A stretch of DNA of 29,381 nucleotides from JAVBQG01 sp031549185 (GTDB lineage: Bacteria; Synergistota; Synergistia; Synergistales; Synergistaceae): the NCBI GenBank assembly GCA_031549185.1, contig JAVBQG010000025.1:1-29381 (forward strand). The letters run 5' to 3'. The notes beneath the pieces are model-generated. The model had not been told where the DNA came from. It saw only the letters and a program-made list of their open reading frames with translations, and searched no databases. Below, piece by piece: positions 16,456 through 25,531 of this stretch; position 1 is the stretch's first letter; every line of letters begins with the position of its first letter. Both the position numbers and the translations under genes were made by a program.

Positions 16456-16952
16456 TCTGACATCAATCCTCCTTGGATTCTTTCAAGATATTCCCTTACC
16501 AGCGCTTCCTGTTCGCGCCACATCCCGGTTTTTCGTTCCTCGGTATCATGGTCGTACCCAATCAGATGCAGCACGCCGTGGACGATCACCAATACAATTT
16601 CGTTATTATAATCCACTTCCTGATTTTTCGCATTTTCCCGGACGCATGGCGGGGAAACGATCACATCCCCCAGCGGCAGCTCGGGCCACCCCTCGGGTGG
16701 CAGAAAAACCCCTGCCTCCTCCCATAACGGAAAGGATAGCACGTCCGTCGACTCGTCGATATTGCGATACTGCTTATTCAATGTTCGGATTCCCTCTTCG
16801 TCGATGAAAGAGAGCGAGACCGAGATTTCCTCGTATCTCCCAAGTCCGTGGAATTCCATGAGCGGGCTCATCAAACCGGAGAGTTTTTCGAAATCGACGG
16901 TGAAATCTTCCCGAAAAATATCTTCTCCGGTTACGTCAAATTTTAACCGCAT
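16452..16952 (-). CDS. ybeY: Endoribonuclease YbeY (rRNA maturation factor)
   Basis: YbeY is a zinc-dependent endoribonuclease involved in 16S rRNA 3' end maturation and ribosome quality control. The signature HGVLHLIGYDH gives zinc ligands H125, H129 and H135. LNKQYRNIDESTDVLSFP (58-75) is the other hallmark. The ATG at 16952 is chosen because GGGAGAG (16963-16957) lies 4 bases upstream, while the ATG at 16973 has no usable ribosome binding site. From this start the protein has 166 residues and overlaps the upstream pgpH-like gene by 17 bases. It overlaps the next gene by 4. Confidence 0.95.
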   Translation of the reverse strand: MRLKFDVTGEDIFREDFTVDFEKLSGLMSPLMEFHGLGRYEEISVSLSFIDEEGIRTLNKQYRNIDESTDVLSFPLWEEAGVFLPPEGWPELPLGDVIVSPPCVRENAKNQEVDYNNEIVLVIVHGVLHLIGYDHDTEERKTGMWREQEALVREYLERIQGGLMSE

Positions 16953-19035
16953 TCGGCTCTCCCGTTTCCTCATCTTCCGCAGGCAGCGGCTTGATCTCCC
17001 TCGAATGATACATAGACATCAGCACCTCGACAAAGGCCGTCTTGATTGCCGCAACATCCTTCAAGGTAAAATCGACATCGGCAAACTGACCTCCCAGGAT
17101 TTTCGAGTCGATCACATCCCCGACGAGTTTTTCCAGTTCGAGCCGCCCGGTGACAGTCCGGTTGAGTCCTTTCATCGCCGCCTCGATGGAATCCGCCAGC
17201 ATAATCAACGCCGTCTCGGGCGACTGCGGCGTCGGGCCAGGATAGCAGAACTCCGCCTTATTGATATCGCCGTCGCCGCCTGCCTCCTTATCCGCCACAA
17301 CCGCCTTCTTGTAGAAGTAGGTGAGGCACGTCTTGCCGTGGTGTTCGGAGATAAAGCGCCTGATCGGAGCCGGCAGTTTGTATTCGTCCGCGAGCTCCAG
17401 GCCGTCCGCAACGTGTGAAAGAATGATCTTCGCGGACTCCTTCGGCGCCAGCCGGTCGTGAATATTGTCGCCGAACGGCTGGTTCTCCACAAAATAGTGC
17501 GGCCTTTTCAGCTTTCCGATATCGTGGTAGTAGGCGCCGGTCTTGACCAGCAGGCCGTTCATCCCAAGTCTGTCGGCAACCGCCTCCGCCAGCGTACTCA
17601 CCGTAATCGTGTGGTGATACGTCCCCGGAGCCTCCAATTGGAGACGTTTCAGAAGAGGCTGGGAGGGGTGGCTCATTTCGAGCAGGCGGAGGGGCGAGAT
17701 GATTTCGAAGGTCGACTCCCACAGCGGGAGAAAGGCCACGACGAGGCTGCTCCACAGCGCACAGCAGAACAGGTATGTGGCGAACAGCTCCCAGGAGAGC
17801 GCAAGACCGAAGCCCCAGCGAATGAACATGGAGGTCAGCGTGAGGCAGAAACCAAGGCCGAACATGCTGCGCCAGATCATAATCCGGCTCGTCGCTTCAC
17901 GGAAAAAGAGAAAACCGGCGCCGGACGCAACTCCCGAAACTACACAACCGACCGCAATGGTCGAGGTCATTCCTGGAAAGGCGAGAAGATAACCGATCAA
18001 CCCGCCACCGAGCGCGATATGAAAGGCAAACGCGGGCGAAAGAGTGAGAAAAAGCCAGCCCGTGAGGGCAAGGAGAGAAAGGGGATCGATTCCCCAACTG
18101 GCGAGCCAACGTTGGGAGCTCCAGCTTATCGTGAGCAAAAGGGCGACATAGAGCCACTCCTTATCGGTGAGCAGAACGTCCTGTCGTATGCTGAGCCATG
18201 TAAGCCAGAGCGACCACGAGAAGGTCGCAATCAAAATGAAGCAGAGTTGTTTCCACGGGATGGCCGCGTCGGGATATCCCTGGGTGTGCAGGATCTCCGC
18301 AATACCGGGGGTCACGATCTGCCCCTTCTCCACCAGCACTCCGCCGAGACGGATTTCCCGCACGACGGAGGGTATGCGCTGGCTGACGTCGGTGCGCAGG
18401 CGATCGGCCATCTCGTCGTCCTCGACGAGCGTCGGCTCGAGCATGGCGTCCAAGATCTGAAAGACGACATTTTTCTCCGCCTGCCCCATACTGACTCTCG
18501 CCAGGCTGTCCCAGATCGCTGCCGTCTGTTCGGAGCGGGTGGCGGAGCGATCGAAGTTCTTCTCCGCAATGTCGATCACCGTGGAGACAATTCTGCTCTG
18601 CTCCGACTGCGGAAAACCTCTGACAAGCTTCTCCAGAGGGATCGGCGCGAAATCCATGGTGCCGTTCGTCTTCAAATCCTCGATGCGCTGTTTGACTTCA
18701 CGCGTCTTCTGATCGTCTCTCACCCGAACACGCGCAATCTGGGCGGCTGCCTGGTCGCGAAGCTCCTTCGTCGCCGCGTTGTCGACGAATCGAGCGGAAC
18801 TTTGCGCAAGATACGTCCGCGGCGAGGGATATCCGACCCGGTAGCTTTCGTTGCGATCCACAAAAAACCAACCGGCGCAAACAATCAACCCCGCGCAGGC
18901 AACCAGGAGGAGTCGGAAAAGTATGACGACCCCACTGACCGAAGACGGAGGCTGCCCATCTCTGGCACCGCCAAGGACCATGCGGCGCAGCCAGTTAAGA
19001 GACAAGCGCCTGCGGTCTTTGTCCATTGGCCTCAT
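16936..19035 (-). CDS. pgpH: 7TM-HD domain protein, predicted c-di-AMP phosphodiesterase (PgpH/YqfF family)
   Basis: This membrane HD-domain protein has 699 residues. A first membrane segment (35-58) precedes an extracytoplasmic 7TMR-HDED domain (about 60-260), then a block of about seven membrane helices (263-440). The cytoplasmic HD domain (about 455-650) carries H474/H475, H504-D505-IGK, H541, H565-H566 and D615 as metal-site candidates. Relatives in Listeria and Bacillus hydrolyse c-di-AMP to pApA. The start at 19035 overlaps phoH by 41 bases. An ATG three codons later (19026) is also possible. Position next to phoH and ybeY is conserved in Firmicutes. Whether this organism makes c-di-AMP is not shown by the window. 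Confidence 0.93.
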   Translation of the reverse strand: MRPMDKDRRRLSLNWLRRMVLGGARDGQPPSSVSGVVILFRLLLVACAGLIVCAGWFFVDRNESYRVGYPSPRTYLAQSSARFVDNAATKELRDQAAAQIARVRVRDDQKTREVKQRIEDLKTNGTMDFAPIPLEKLVRGFPQSEQSRIVSTVIDIAEKNFDRSATRSEQTAAIWDSLARVSMGQAEKNVVFQILDAMLEPTLVEDDEMADRLRTDVSQRIPSVVREIRLGGVLVEKGQIVTPGIAEILHTQGYPDAAIPWKQLCFILIATFSWSLWLTWLSIRQDVLLTDKEWLYVALLLTISWSSQRWLASWGIDPLSLLALTGWLFLTLSPAFAFHIALGGGLIGYLLAFPGMTSTIAVGCVVSGVASGAGFLFFREATSRIMIWRSMFGLGFCLTLTSMFIRWGFGLALSWELFATYLFCCALWSSLVVAFLPLWESTFEIISPLRLLEMSHPSQPLLKRLQLEAPGTYHHTITVSTLAEAVADRLGMNGLLVKTGAYYHDIGKLKRPHYFVENQPFGDNIHDRLAPKESAKIILSHVADGLELADEYKLPAPIRRFISEHHGKTCLTYFYKKAVVADKEAGGDGDINKAEFCYPGPTPQSPETALIMLADSIEAAMKGLNRTVTGRLELEKLVGDVIDSKILGGQFADVDFTLKDVAAIKTAFVEVLMSMYHSREIKPLPAEDEETGEPNAVKI

Positions 19036-19981
19036 ATTCTTCGTACGCCTTTACGATCTTCTGTACGATGTCGTGGCGCACGACATCGCTGTTCGTTAGA
19101 TTGCAAAAGGCGACGCCCTCCACCCCGTTCAGGATATCGCTCACCATGCGCAAACCGGATTCCTTGTGACTGGGGAGGTCGATCTGGGTGATGTCCCCGG
19201 TCAACACGGCCTTCGATCCGAGACCGAGCCGCGTCAGAAACATCTTCATCTGCTCCTTTGTCGTGTTCTGCGCCTCGTCGAGAATGATAAAGCTGTTGTT
19301 GAGCGTGCGCCCTCTCATATACGCAAGAGGCGCAATCTCGATGATCCCCTTCTCGATGTAGCGGTTGAAACGATCGGGAGGAAGGAGGTCGTAAAACGCG
19401 TCGTACAGGGGGCGTATATACGGCTCCACCTTCTCCAGCAGGTCGCCCGGCAGGTAGCCGAGGCGCTCGCCCGCCTCCACGACGGGGCGCACCAGCACGA
19501 TCCTGTTGATCTTCGCCGCCTTCAACGCGGCGACGGCGGCCGCGACCGCGAGATAGGTCTTGCCGGTGCCCGCCGGCCCGATCGCAAAGACCACGTCGTT
19601 GCCCCGTATGGCGTCGACGTACTCCTTCTGCCCCTGCGTGTAAGGGCGGATCTGCTTGCCGTGGTTGCTGACGCAGATGGACGATTCGAGCAGCGACAGG
19701 AGATCCGGCCGCTCCCCGGAGGCCACGACGTCGAGCGCGTAACGAATTTCGACAGATGACGGACGAGATCCCCTGCGCACCATCTCGACCAGCTGATTCA
19801 GCAGATCGGCCAGGTTCGCGGCGAGAACGGGGTCCTCGTCGGGGATGTAGATATCGGTGCCTCGCACAACAAGACGGAGGCCCAGCCGGTCCTCGATGGC
19901 GCCGAGGATTTCGTCCCTCGCGCCAAGGAGTCTCGCCAGAACATCCTCCGTCGCAATCGATACGATTCGCTCTTTTTTCAC
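18995..19981 (-). CDS. phoH: PhoH-like ATPase
   Basis: This is a cytosolic P-loop ATPase of 328 residues in the PhoH/YbeZ family, often functionally linked to YbeY and rRNA metabolism. Walker A is GPAGTGKT (135-142), Walker B is IILDEAQ (232-238), and TGDITQIDLP (261-270) acts as the helicase-like motif III. An N-terminal segment (about 1-100) precedes the ATPase core and may be nucleic-acid binding. The start is GTG (19981-19979), 3 bases after the NifU-like stop codon, with only a weak AGG upstream, so translation probably depends on coupling. It overlaps the pgpH-like gene by 41 bases. Confidence 0.95.
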   Translation of the reverse strand: MKKERIVSIATEDVLARLLGARDEILGAIEDRLGLRLVVRGTDIYIPDEDPVLAANLADLLNQLVEMVRRGSRPSSVEIRYALDVVASGERPDLLSLLESSICVSNHGKQIRPYTQGQKEYVDAIRGNDVVFAIGPAGTGKTYLAVAAAVAALKAAKINRIVLVRPVVEAGERLGYLPGDLLEKVEPYIRPLYDAFYDLLPPDRFNRYIEKGIIEIAPLAYMRGRTLNNSFIILDEAQNTTKEQMKMFLTRLGLGSKAVLTGDITQIDLPSHKESGLRMVSDILNGVEGVAFCNLTNSDVVRHDIVQKIVKAYEEYEANGQRPQALVS

Positions 19982-19984
19982 AGT

Positions 19985-20221
19985 TCAGGCCTGTACGACC
20001 TCTTTCACCTCCGGCACGCTTCTGTTGATGACGCCGAGCACCATGTTCTGCATGGTTGCCCTGGCGCCCGGGCAACCGCTACACATGCCCGTGAGACTCA
20101 CCTTGAGCACGCCGTCCGTCTCGTTGAAACTCATGAACTCGATGCCCCCGCCATGGGACTCCAGCGCGGGGCGTACTTCCGACTCGATTACCTGAACGAT
20201 TTTCTCAACGATTGCCGACAT
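19985..20221 (-). CDS. NifU-like iron-sulfur scaffold domain protein
   Basis: This small protein of 78 residues consists only of the NifU C-terminal domain (Nfu type). The motif C47-S-G-C50-P is the expected site for a bridging Fe-S cluster between two monomers, and ESHGGGIEF (21-29) is the conserved N-terminal half. Such proteins carry or donate Fe-S clusters to apo-enzymes. GGAGG with a 7-base spacer sets the ATG at 20221. The mazG stop codon lies 17 bases inside this gene. Confidence 0.94.
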   Translation of the reverse strand: MSAIVEKIVQVIESEVRPALESHGGGIEFMSFNETDGVLKVSLTGMCSGCPGARATMQNMVLGVINRSVPEVKEVVQA

Positions 20222-21044
20222 ACGACTTCCTCCCTTTGTTCTTCGCGCTCTCTTTTGCCTTCACCCACAGGGCGTCCAGCTCTTCGAGCGACATCTCCTC
20301 CATGTTGCGTCCGTTTTCCTGCGCCAGCGACTCGACATCCCGAAAGCGAGCGTCGAATTTGGCGTTTGCCGCTTGCAGCGCATTCTCCGGATCGATTCCC
20401 ATATGCCGCGAGAGGTTCACGAGGGCGAAGAAAAGATCTCCCAGCTCCTCCTCCGCTGCCGCACCGTTCATGCCTTCGACTTCCGCCTTGAACTCGTCCA
20501 GCTCCTCCAGTACCTTCTCGCGAACGGGGTTGAGGTCTCCGAACCCCCAGTCGAACCCTTTCTTCGCCGCGCGCTCCTGAATGCGGTATGCCCGCAAAAG
20601 CGCAGGCAGGCTGCGCGGAATGCCCGCCATCGCGGACGAATCGGACGCGCGTCCCTTTCGCTCCGCGGCTTTGATACGCTCCCAGTTCCGGCTAACCTCC
20701 GAGATGTCCTCCACCGAGACGTCGCCGAACACATGAGGGTGGCGCGTGACCAATTTACGACAGATCCCGCGCACGACATCGTCGATCTCGAAGAAGTTTT
20801 TCTCTTTTGCGATGGTAGCGATGAAGACCACCTGGAGCAGAACGTCGCCGCTCTCCTCGCAGATATGAAGGAGATCCTCGTCCTCGATGGCTTCCACCAG
20901 CTCGTGAGATTCCTCCAGGATGTATCGCCTCAAACTGTCCAGCGTCTGCTCGGCATCCCACGGGCACCCGCCCGGCGCGCGCAAGCGGCGCATGATCTCG
21001 AGCAAATCTTCAAAACGATACGCTTCTTTCGATAAATCCGTCAA
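20205..21044 (-). CDS. mazG: Nucleoside triphosphate pyrophosphohydrolase MazG
   Basis: MazG hydrolyses NTPs and dNTPs to monophosphates and pyrophosphate, cleaning abnormal nucleotides. Both tandem MazG modules are present. The first has LRAPGGCPWDAEQT (21-34), EESHE (44-48) and EESGD (63-67). The second has ELDEFKAEVE and EEELGDLFFALVNLSRH. From the TTG start (21044) the protein has 279 residues. TTG is chosen because GGAGGGGG (21060-21053) lies just upstream. ATG codons at 21071 and 21110 are in frame but lack a ribosome binding site. The gene lies between mfd and the NifU-like gene. I am sure of the family and less so of the start. Confidence 0.93.
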   Translation of the reverse strand: MTDLSKEAYRFEDLLEIMRRLRAPGGCPWDAEQTLDSLRRYILEESHELVEAIEDEDLLHICEESGDVLLQVVFIATIAKEKNFFEIDDVVRGICRKLVTRHPHVFGDVSVEDISEVSRNWERIKAAERKGRASDSSAMAGIPRSLPALLRAYRIQERAAKKGFDWGFGDLNPVREKVLEELDEFKAEVEGMNGAAAEEELGDLFFALVNLSRHMGIDPENALQAANAKFDARFRDVESLAQENGRNMEEMSLEELDALWVKAKESAKNKGRKSYVGNR

Positions 21045-21081
21045 ACACAGAACCCCCTCCGCTGAAACCATTGTAGCAGAT

Positions 21082-24000
21082 CTATTGTAACAGAGCACCG
21101 ATAAAGTCACCTAACGAGGAGAAGCCTCCCTGACCGATAAAACCGTCGAGGCGGCGCATCCACCCCTTCGGCGTTTTCATGTCCTTCATCGGCCCCTCGG
21201 GGTCCCCCTGCACGATCGTCTCGTCCCGTCCGCAGAGAACTTTGGCGATTTTGTAATCCCGACCGACGATCCTGATTCTGGCGACGTCGAAGAGAAAGCG
21301 CAAGACGGGGGGCATGGGGCCAAACCGGTCGATCGTCTCGTCGTGCAACTCCTGCAGATTGTCCAGCTCCTGCGTCCAGAGAAGCTTGCGATAGAGCGCG
21401 ACGCGCAGGCTCTCGTGCGGCAGGTAATCCTTCGGGATCGCAGAGGGGATCCCGACCTCGACCTGCGTGCGCTCGCGGTACTCGCCCTTGACACGCTGGA
21501 TCGCCTCCTCCAGCAGGTCGCAGTATCGCTGAAATCCTACGCGTCCGAGGTTGCCGTGCTGGGCGACGCCGACGAGCTCTCCTCCTCCCCGTATCTCGAG
21601 GTCCTTCTTGGCGAGCTGATACCCCGCTCCGAACTCGCCCATCGCCGCGATCGCCTCCAGGCGCTCGGTCGCCTCCCTGGTCAGCGTTACCTCCGCCGGG
21701 TGCAGAAAGAGCGCGAACGCCTGTTCGTCGCGCCTCCCCACGCGCCCGCGGAGCTGGTGCATCTGCGCCAGTCCGAGCTCGTGCGCGTCGCTGACGATCA
21801 GCGTATTGGCGCGCGGCATATCGAGGCCGCTCTCGACGATGGTCGTACAGACCAGGATATCGAGCTCTCCGTCGGAAAATTTATCCATCGCGCTTTTGAG
21901 CTGTTTTTCCGGCATCTGCCCGTGCGCCACGCCGATGCTCAGTTTCGGGAAGAGGCGCCGCATCATCAACGCCTCCCGCTCGATGCTCTGTACTCTATTG
22001 TGCACGTAGAAGACCTGCCCGCCGCGCGATTTCTCCTTGAGTACGGCGTTTTTCACCAACACCTCCGACCAGGGACCGACCGCCGTGATGACGGGCAGCC
22101 GTCTTCGCGGCGGCGTCTGCAAGAGCGACAGGTCGCGCAAGCCACTGAGCGAGAGGTGCAGTGAACGCGGGATCGGCGTCGCCGACAGCATCAAAACGTC
22201 GACTGTCGGATACAGGTTTTTCAGGTGCTCTTTGTGCAGCACGCCGAAACGATGCTCTTCGTCGACGACGACGAGCCCCAGATCCTTGAACTTTATGTCC
22301 GATCCGAGCAACCGATGCGTCCCGATCAGAACGTCGACCTTGCCTGCCTCCGTATCCTCGAGAATTTTTTTCTGCGCGGACGCGGGGACAAAGCGCGAGA
22401 GGACCTCGACCCGAATGCCGAACAAATCGAAGCGCGCCCCGAACGTCTCGTAGTGCTGCTGGGCAAGGAGCGTAGTCGGAGCCATCACGGCGACCTGTTT
22501 GCCGTCGAAGGCGGCCCTCGCCGCGGCGCGCAGCGCAACCTCGGTCTTTCCGAATCCGACGTCCCCCACCAACAGCCGGTCCATGGGGACTGTCCGCGCC
22601 ATGTCGCGCGTCGTCTCCTCGATCGCCCGCAGTTGGTCCGCCGTCTCCTTGTAGGGAAACGTGCGCTCGAACTCGCCCTCTTGCCCCGGGTCGCCTTTGA
22701 AGGCGTACCCGGCCGAGAGTTCTCTTCTGGCGTAAACGTCGATCAGATAGGCTGCGGCTGCCTCGGCCTGCTCCCGGGCCTTCTGCGAAAGTTTCTTCCA
22801 ATGCCCGCCGCGCAGGTTGTCGGCGACGGGCTCGACACCCGGGTACGTCGTGTACGGCGCGATCTTGTGAAAGTGCATGACGGGGATCTTGAGGCGGCGC
22901 TCCTCCGCGTATTCGAGCACCAGATACTCCTGCACGCCATCCGCGCTCTCGATCTGCTCCGAACCCATATAGCGCGCAACGCCGTAGTCCTCGTGGACGA
23001 CCCACTGCCCCGGCAGCAGGCGATCTCGCCAGTCGAGCGGCACCCCTCTTTCAATCGCGCCCGCCGAAAGGGTCAACCCGGAGAGCTCCAGGTCGCCGAT
23101 GAAGGCGACGCCTGCCGACGCATCCACAAACCCCTCGGAGAGCGATCCCGCGGAAGCGGTGAAACCCCTGTTTGCCGCCCAATCCCGAAAGTGCTCCGCC
23201 TCGGAGAGCAGATGGACCGATATGTTGCGCGAGACGAGGTCCTGACAGTACGCCTCCAGGTCACCTCGTCTGCCACGGAAATTGGGCAACCCGATCACCT
23301 GCGTTCTCAGTTCGCTGCGGGCGACGCTGCGTGTGACGCGGACACGGGGATAGAGCGCGAGCTTCTTTTCGATTTCGCGCCAGCTCGCTCCCTCGCCTGC
23401 GTTTTCGGAATCGCGTTCGACACCCGCCCTCAACCAGGCGTAATTGTCGGCGGCGTTCTCCAGCTCGGAGGGCTCGAAAAAAACAACGTGCATATCGGCG
23501 GGGAAAAAATCCTCGAGCGATGTGTTCCGACGGGAACTCAGCGCATGTATCCCGCCCTTCGCAAAACTCCGGACGCTCCGCTGCGTATCGGTCGCGAAAA
23601 AACGCATGCTCTCGATCTCTTCGTCGAAAAATTCGACACGCGTCGGCCAGGCGTCCTTGGGGTCGAAGAAATCCACGATGCCGCCCCGATACGTATACTG
23701 CCCGGGAGACCAGACGATATCGACGCGCTCGTACCCTTTATTGTCGAGCCACTCGATGAGATAGCTTCGGTTCATCTCGTCTCCCCAGAGGAGCGGCAGA
23801 CGATCTCCTCCCATGGAGAGAGGGCCCATCAAAGCACCGGGCGTCGCCAGAAGAATACCGCCATTTTCGGCCCAGCGCGAAATAACCTCGCCCCGAGAGG
23901 CTTTCTGCGCCTCGAGCATCTGGGGATCGTCCGCGAAAGACGCGATGGCGATTTCAGGCAACATTTGAACGTCTGGCAGAGCGAAGAACCCTCTCATTGA

Positions 24001-24186
24001 GTCCCCATCCGCCGCAAAGTCTCTGGCTTGTCGGGAATCGGGAAGTACAACCAGAAGGGAGACGTCCATCCCGCGACAGATCCAGGGGCGGGCGGCACCA
24101 GCTACCGGTAAGTGTACTGCCGTATTCTTTCTCCACGACGCTGAATCGAGGTCATATAAACGATTGCAATCGGAGACGCCGCTCAT
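21082..24186 (-). CDS. mfd: Transcription-repair coupling factor Mfd
   Basis: Mfd removes RNA polymerase stalled at DNA lesions and recruits UvrA. The protein has 1034 residues, shorter than E. coli Mfd (1148) but with all main parts. The N-terminal UvrB-like region includes GQYTYRGGIVDFF (162-174). A CarD-like RNA polymerase interaction domain covers about 390-447 (LLPGQWVVHEDYGVARYMG). The RecG-like translocase has Walker A GDVGFGKT (541-548), DEEH (642-645) and SATPIPRSL (668-676). A C-terminal TRCF domain follows about residue 880. The ATG at 24186 overlaps the pth stop codon as ATGA and has GAGG 7 bases upstream. The frame is open further upstream inside pth but without homology. Confidence 0.97.
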   Translation of the reverse strand: MSGVSDCNRLYDLDSASWRKNTAVHLPVAGAARPWICRGMDVSLLVVLPDSRQARDFAADGDSMRGFFALPDVQMLPEIAIASFADDPQMLEAQKASRGEVISRWAENGGILLATPGALMGPLSMGGDRLPLLWGDEMNRSYLIEWLDNKGYERVDIVWSPGQYTYRGGIVDFFDPKDAWPTRVEFFDEEIESMRFFATDTQRSVRSFAKGGIHALSSRRNTSLEDFFPADMHVVFFEPSELENAADNYAWLRAGVERDSENAGEGASWREIEKKLALYPRVRVTRSVARSELRTQVIGLPNFRGRRGDLEAYCQDLVSRNISVHLLSEAEHFRDWAANRGFTASAGSLSEGFVDASAGVAFIGDLELSGLTLSAGAIERGVPLDWRDRLLPGQWVVHEDYGVARYMGSEQIESADGVQEYLVLEYAEERRLKIPVMHFHKIAPYTTYPGVEPVADNLRGGHWKKLSQKAREQAEAAAAYLIDVYARRELSAGYAFKGDPGQEGEFERTFPYKETADQLRAIEETTRDMARTVPMDRLLVGDVGFGKTEVALRAAARAAFDGKQVAVMAPTTLLAQQHYETFGARFDLFGIRVEVLSRFVPASAQKKILEDTEAGKVDVLIGTHRLLGSDIKFKDLGLVVVDEEHRFGVLHKEHLKNLYPTVDVLMLSATPIPRSLHLSLSGLRDLSLLQTPPRRRLPVITAVGPWSEVLVKNAVLKEKSRGGQVFYVHNRVQSIEREALMMRRLFPKLSIGVAHGQMPEKQLKSAMDKFSDGELDILVCTTIVESGLDMPRANTLIVSDAHELGLAQMHQLRGRVGRRDEQAFALFLHPAEVTLTREATERLEAIAAMGEFGAGYQLAKKDLEIRGGGELVGVAQHGNLGRVGFQRYCDLLEEAIQRVKGEYRERTQVEVGIPSAIPKDYLPHESLRVALYRKLLWTQELDNLQELHDETIDRFGPMPPVLRFLFDVARIRIVGRDYKIAKVLCGRDETIVQGDPEGPMKDMKTPKGWMRRLDGFIGQGGFSSLGDFIGALLQ

Positions 24187-24773
24187 TTTTTTGCCTCTTC
24201 GGAACCGAACCCCTCTATCTGAAAGGTGAAACCGTCGCCGGCCCTGCCGTTCAGCCATCTGATCAGGCTGTCCCAAGCGAGATTCTCGATCAGGTGCCAT
24301 TGCTCCCTCTGCCTTGCTGGGAGTTTTCCCAGCACCCAGTCGGCCATCTGCATACCGGGAACGGGGGAACCAACGCCGATACGCAGGCGAGCGACGTCGA
24401 GCGTGCCAAGCGCCCCTAATATCGAAATCATCCCCTTCTGGCCGCCTGCGGAACCGGTGGATCTATAGCGAAGTTTGCCGAAGGGAATGGCGACGTCGTC
24501 GAAAACGACCAGGATGTCCGCAGGCTCAAGGTTGCTGTATCGCACGGCCTCAATGACGGATTTTCCGCTCAGGTTCATATACGTGAAAGGTTTTAGAAAG
24601 GAGACCCGCTGTCCTTCCAGCATTCCAACATCCCAAAAGGCCCCGCCAAACTTCATGCGGGGCTCTGGCAGGTTTATGCGGGAAACAAAAGAGTCGACCA
24701 TCAGCCATCCGGCATTATGCCGACTCCAGGCGTATTCGGGACCGGGGTTTCCCAGCCCCACAACCAGTTTCAA
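24183..24773 (-). CDS. pth: Peptidyl-tRNA hydrolase
   Basis: Pth releases tRNA from prematurely dropped peptidyl-tRNA. It has 196 residues from the chosen start. Active-site residues match E. coli with an offset of one: N9, H19 (SRHNAGW), N67 (YMNLSG) and D92 (VFDDVAIP). SAGGQKGM (108-115) is also conserved. The TTG at 24773 is chosen because it gives MKLVVGLGNPG, the family's standard N-terminus, and GGGAG lies 9 bases upstream. A TTG at 24782 abuts that GGGAG directly and is unlikely. It lies between rplY and mfd, as in Bacillus (ctc-pth-mfd). Confidence 0.96.
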   Translation of the reverse strand: MKLVVGLGNPGPEYAWSRHNAGWLMVDSFVSRINLPEPRMKFGGAFWDVGMLEGQRVSFLKPFTYMNLSGKSVIEAVRYSNLEPADILVVFDDVAIPFGKLRYRSTGSAGGQKGMISILGALGTLDVARLRIGVGSPVPGMQMADWVLGKLPARQREQWHLIENLAWDSLIRWLNGRAGDGFTFQIEGFGSEEAKK

Positions 24774-24823
24774 ATCAAACAACTCCCAATAGCAGAACGT
24801 CTATAGAAAGAGACCGACTCCCT

Positions 24824-25492
24824 CTATTCTTCCGCGCTCTCCTTGGCCTTGCCCTTGGCGACGACCTCGACCTCCACAGTCTCTTCGGCGCCCTCCTCGG
24901 GGCTTTCGACAACCATAGATCTCGGGCGAGCCACCATGACAACGAGCGTATCCTCGCCCGTCAGAAGCTCCGCGCTCTCCGGCATGGTCAGATCGCGCAC
25001 GAAAATTTCGTCGCCGATCGCCATCTTCGCCATGTCGAGGACGATTTGAGATGGAATCTCGCGGGGCAGGACGTGAATTTCGACTTCACGCAACGGCTGC
25101 TCCAGGATACCGCCCATCTTGACACCGGCGCAAATCTCCTTGTTGACGATATGAACGGGAACCGCCACTTTGACCTTGTGTCCCTTGACGAGCTGGTAGA
25201 GGTCGACGTGGAGGACATTCTGCGTAATCGCATGTCTCTGTACGTTGCGCAGCAGGGCCATCTCCGCTTTGCCGCCCGGGAGCTCGAGGTCGATCATCGT
25301 CGTCTCCCAGTTGGGGGCGTTGACGATGTGGGAGATCTCCTTCGTGCCCACTACACCGACGAGGCTCTCCTTGTACTCCGGCCCATAAAAAACGGCCGGT
25401 ACCTCGCCCTTTGCGCGCATCTTTCTGCAGACGCCTTTACCAGTTGCCTCTCGTTTGCCGAACTTGATCGTTGGTGCTTTCTTTGCCGCCAT
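24824..25492 (-). CDS. rplY: 50S ribosomal protein bL25 (CTC/TL5 long form)
   Basis: bL25 binds 5S rRNA. This is the long general-stress or CTC form with 222 residues. An N-terminal L25 domain (about 5-95, with RKMRAKGEVPAVFYGPE at 23-39) is followed by the C-terminal TL5 beta domain (about 98-190). An acidic, Glu/Val-rich tail closes the protein. AGGAGG 9 bases before the ATG fixes the start. It follows prs by 39 bases and precedes pth by 50 bases, the same order as ctc in Bacillus. Confidence 0.95.
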   Translation of the reverse strand: MAAKKAPTIKFGKREATGKGVCRKMRAKGEVPAVFYGPEYKESLVGVVGTKEISHIVNAPNWETTMIDLELPGGKAEMALLRNVQRHAITQNVLHVDLYQLVKGHKVKVAVPVHIVNKEICAGVKMGGILEQPLREVEIHVLPREIPSQIVLDMAKMAIGDEIFVRDLTMPESAELLTGEDTLVVMVARPRSMVVESPEEGAEETVEVEVVAKGKAKESAEE

Positions 25493-25531
25493 TCTATGAC
25501 TCCTCCTTAAATGAATACAGACTCGCTTTAT

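Noticed and set aside
17458..19191. A 577-codon plus-strand open frame opposite the pgpH-like gene
   Set aside because: It is highly charged low-complexity translation with no domain. The minus strand shows membrane segments and HD motifs.
22225..24000. A 591-codon plus-strand open frame opposite mfd
   Set aside because: It is antisense to the Mfd translocase motifs and has no independent support.
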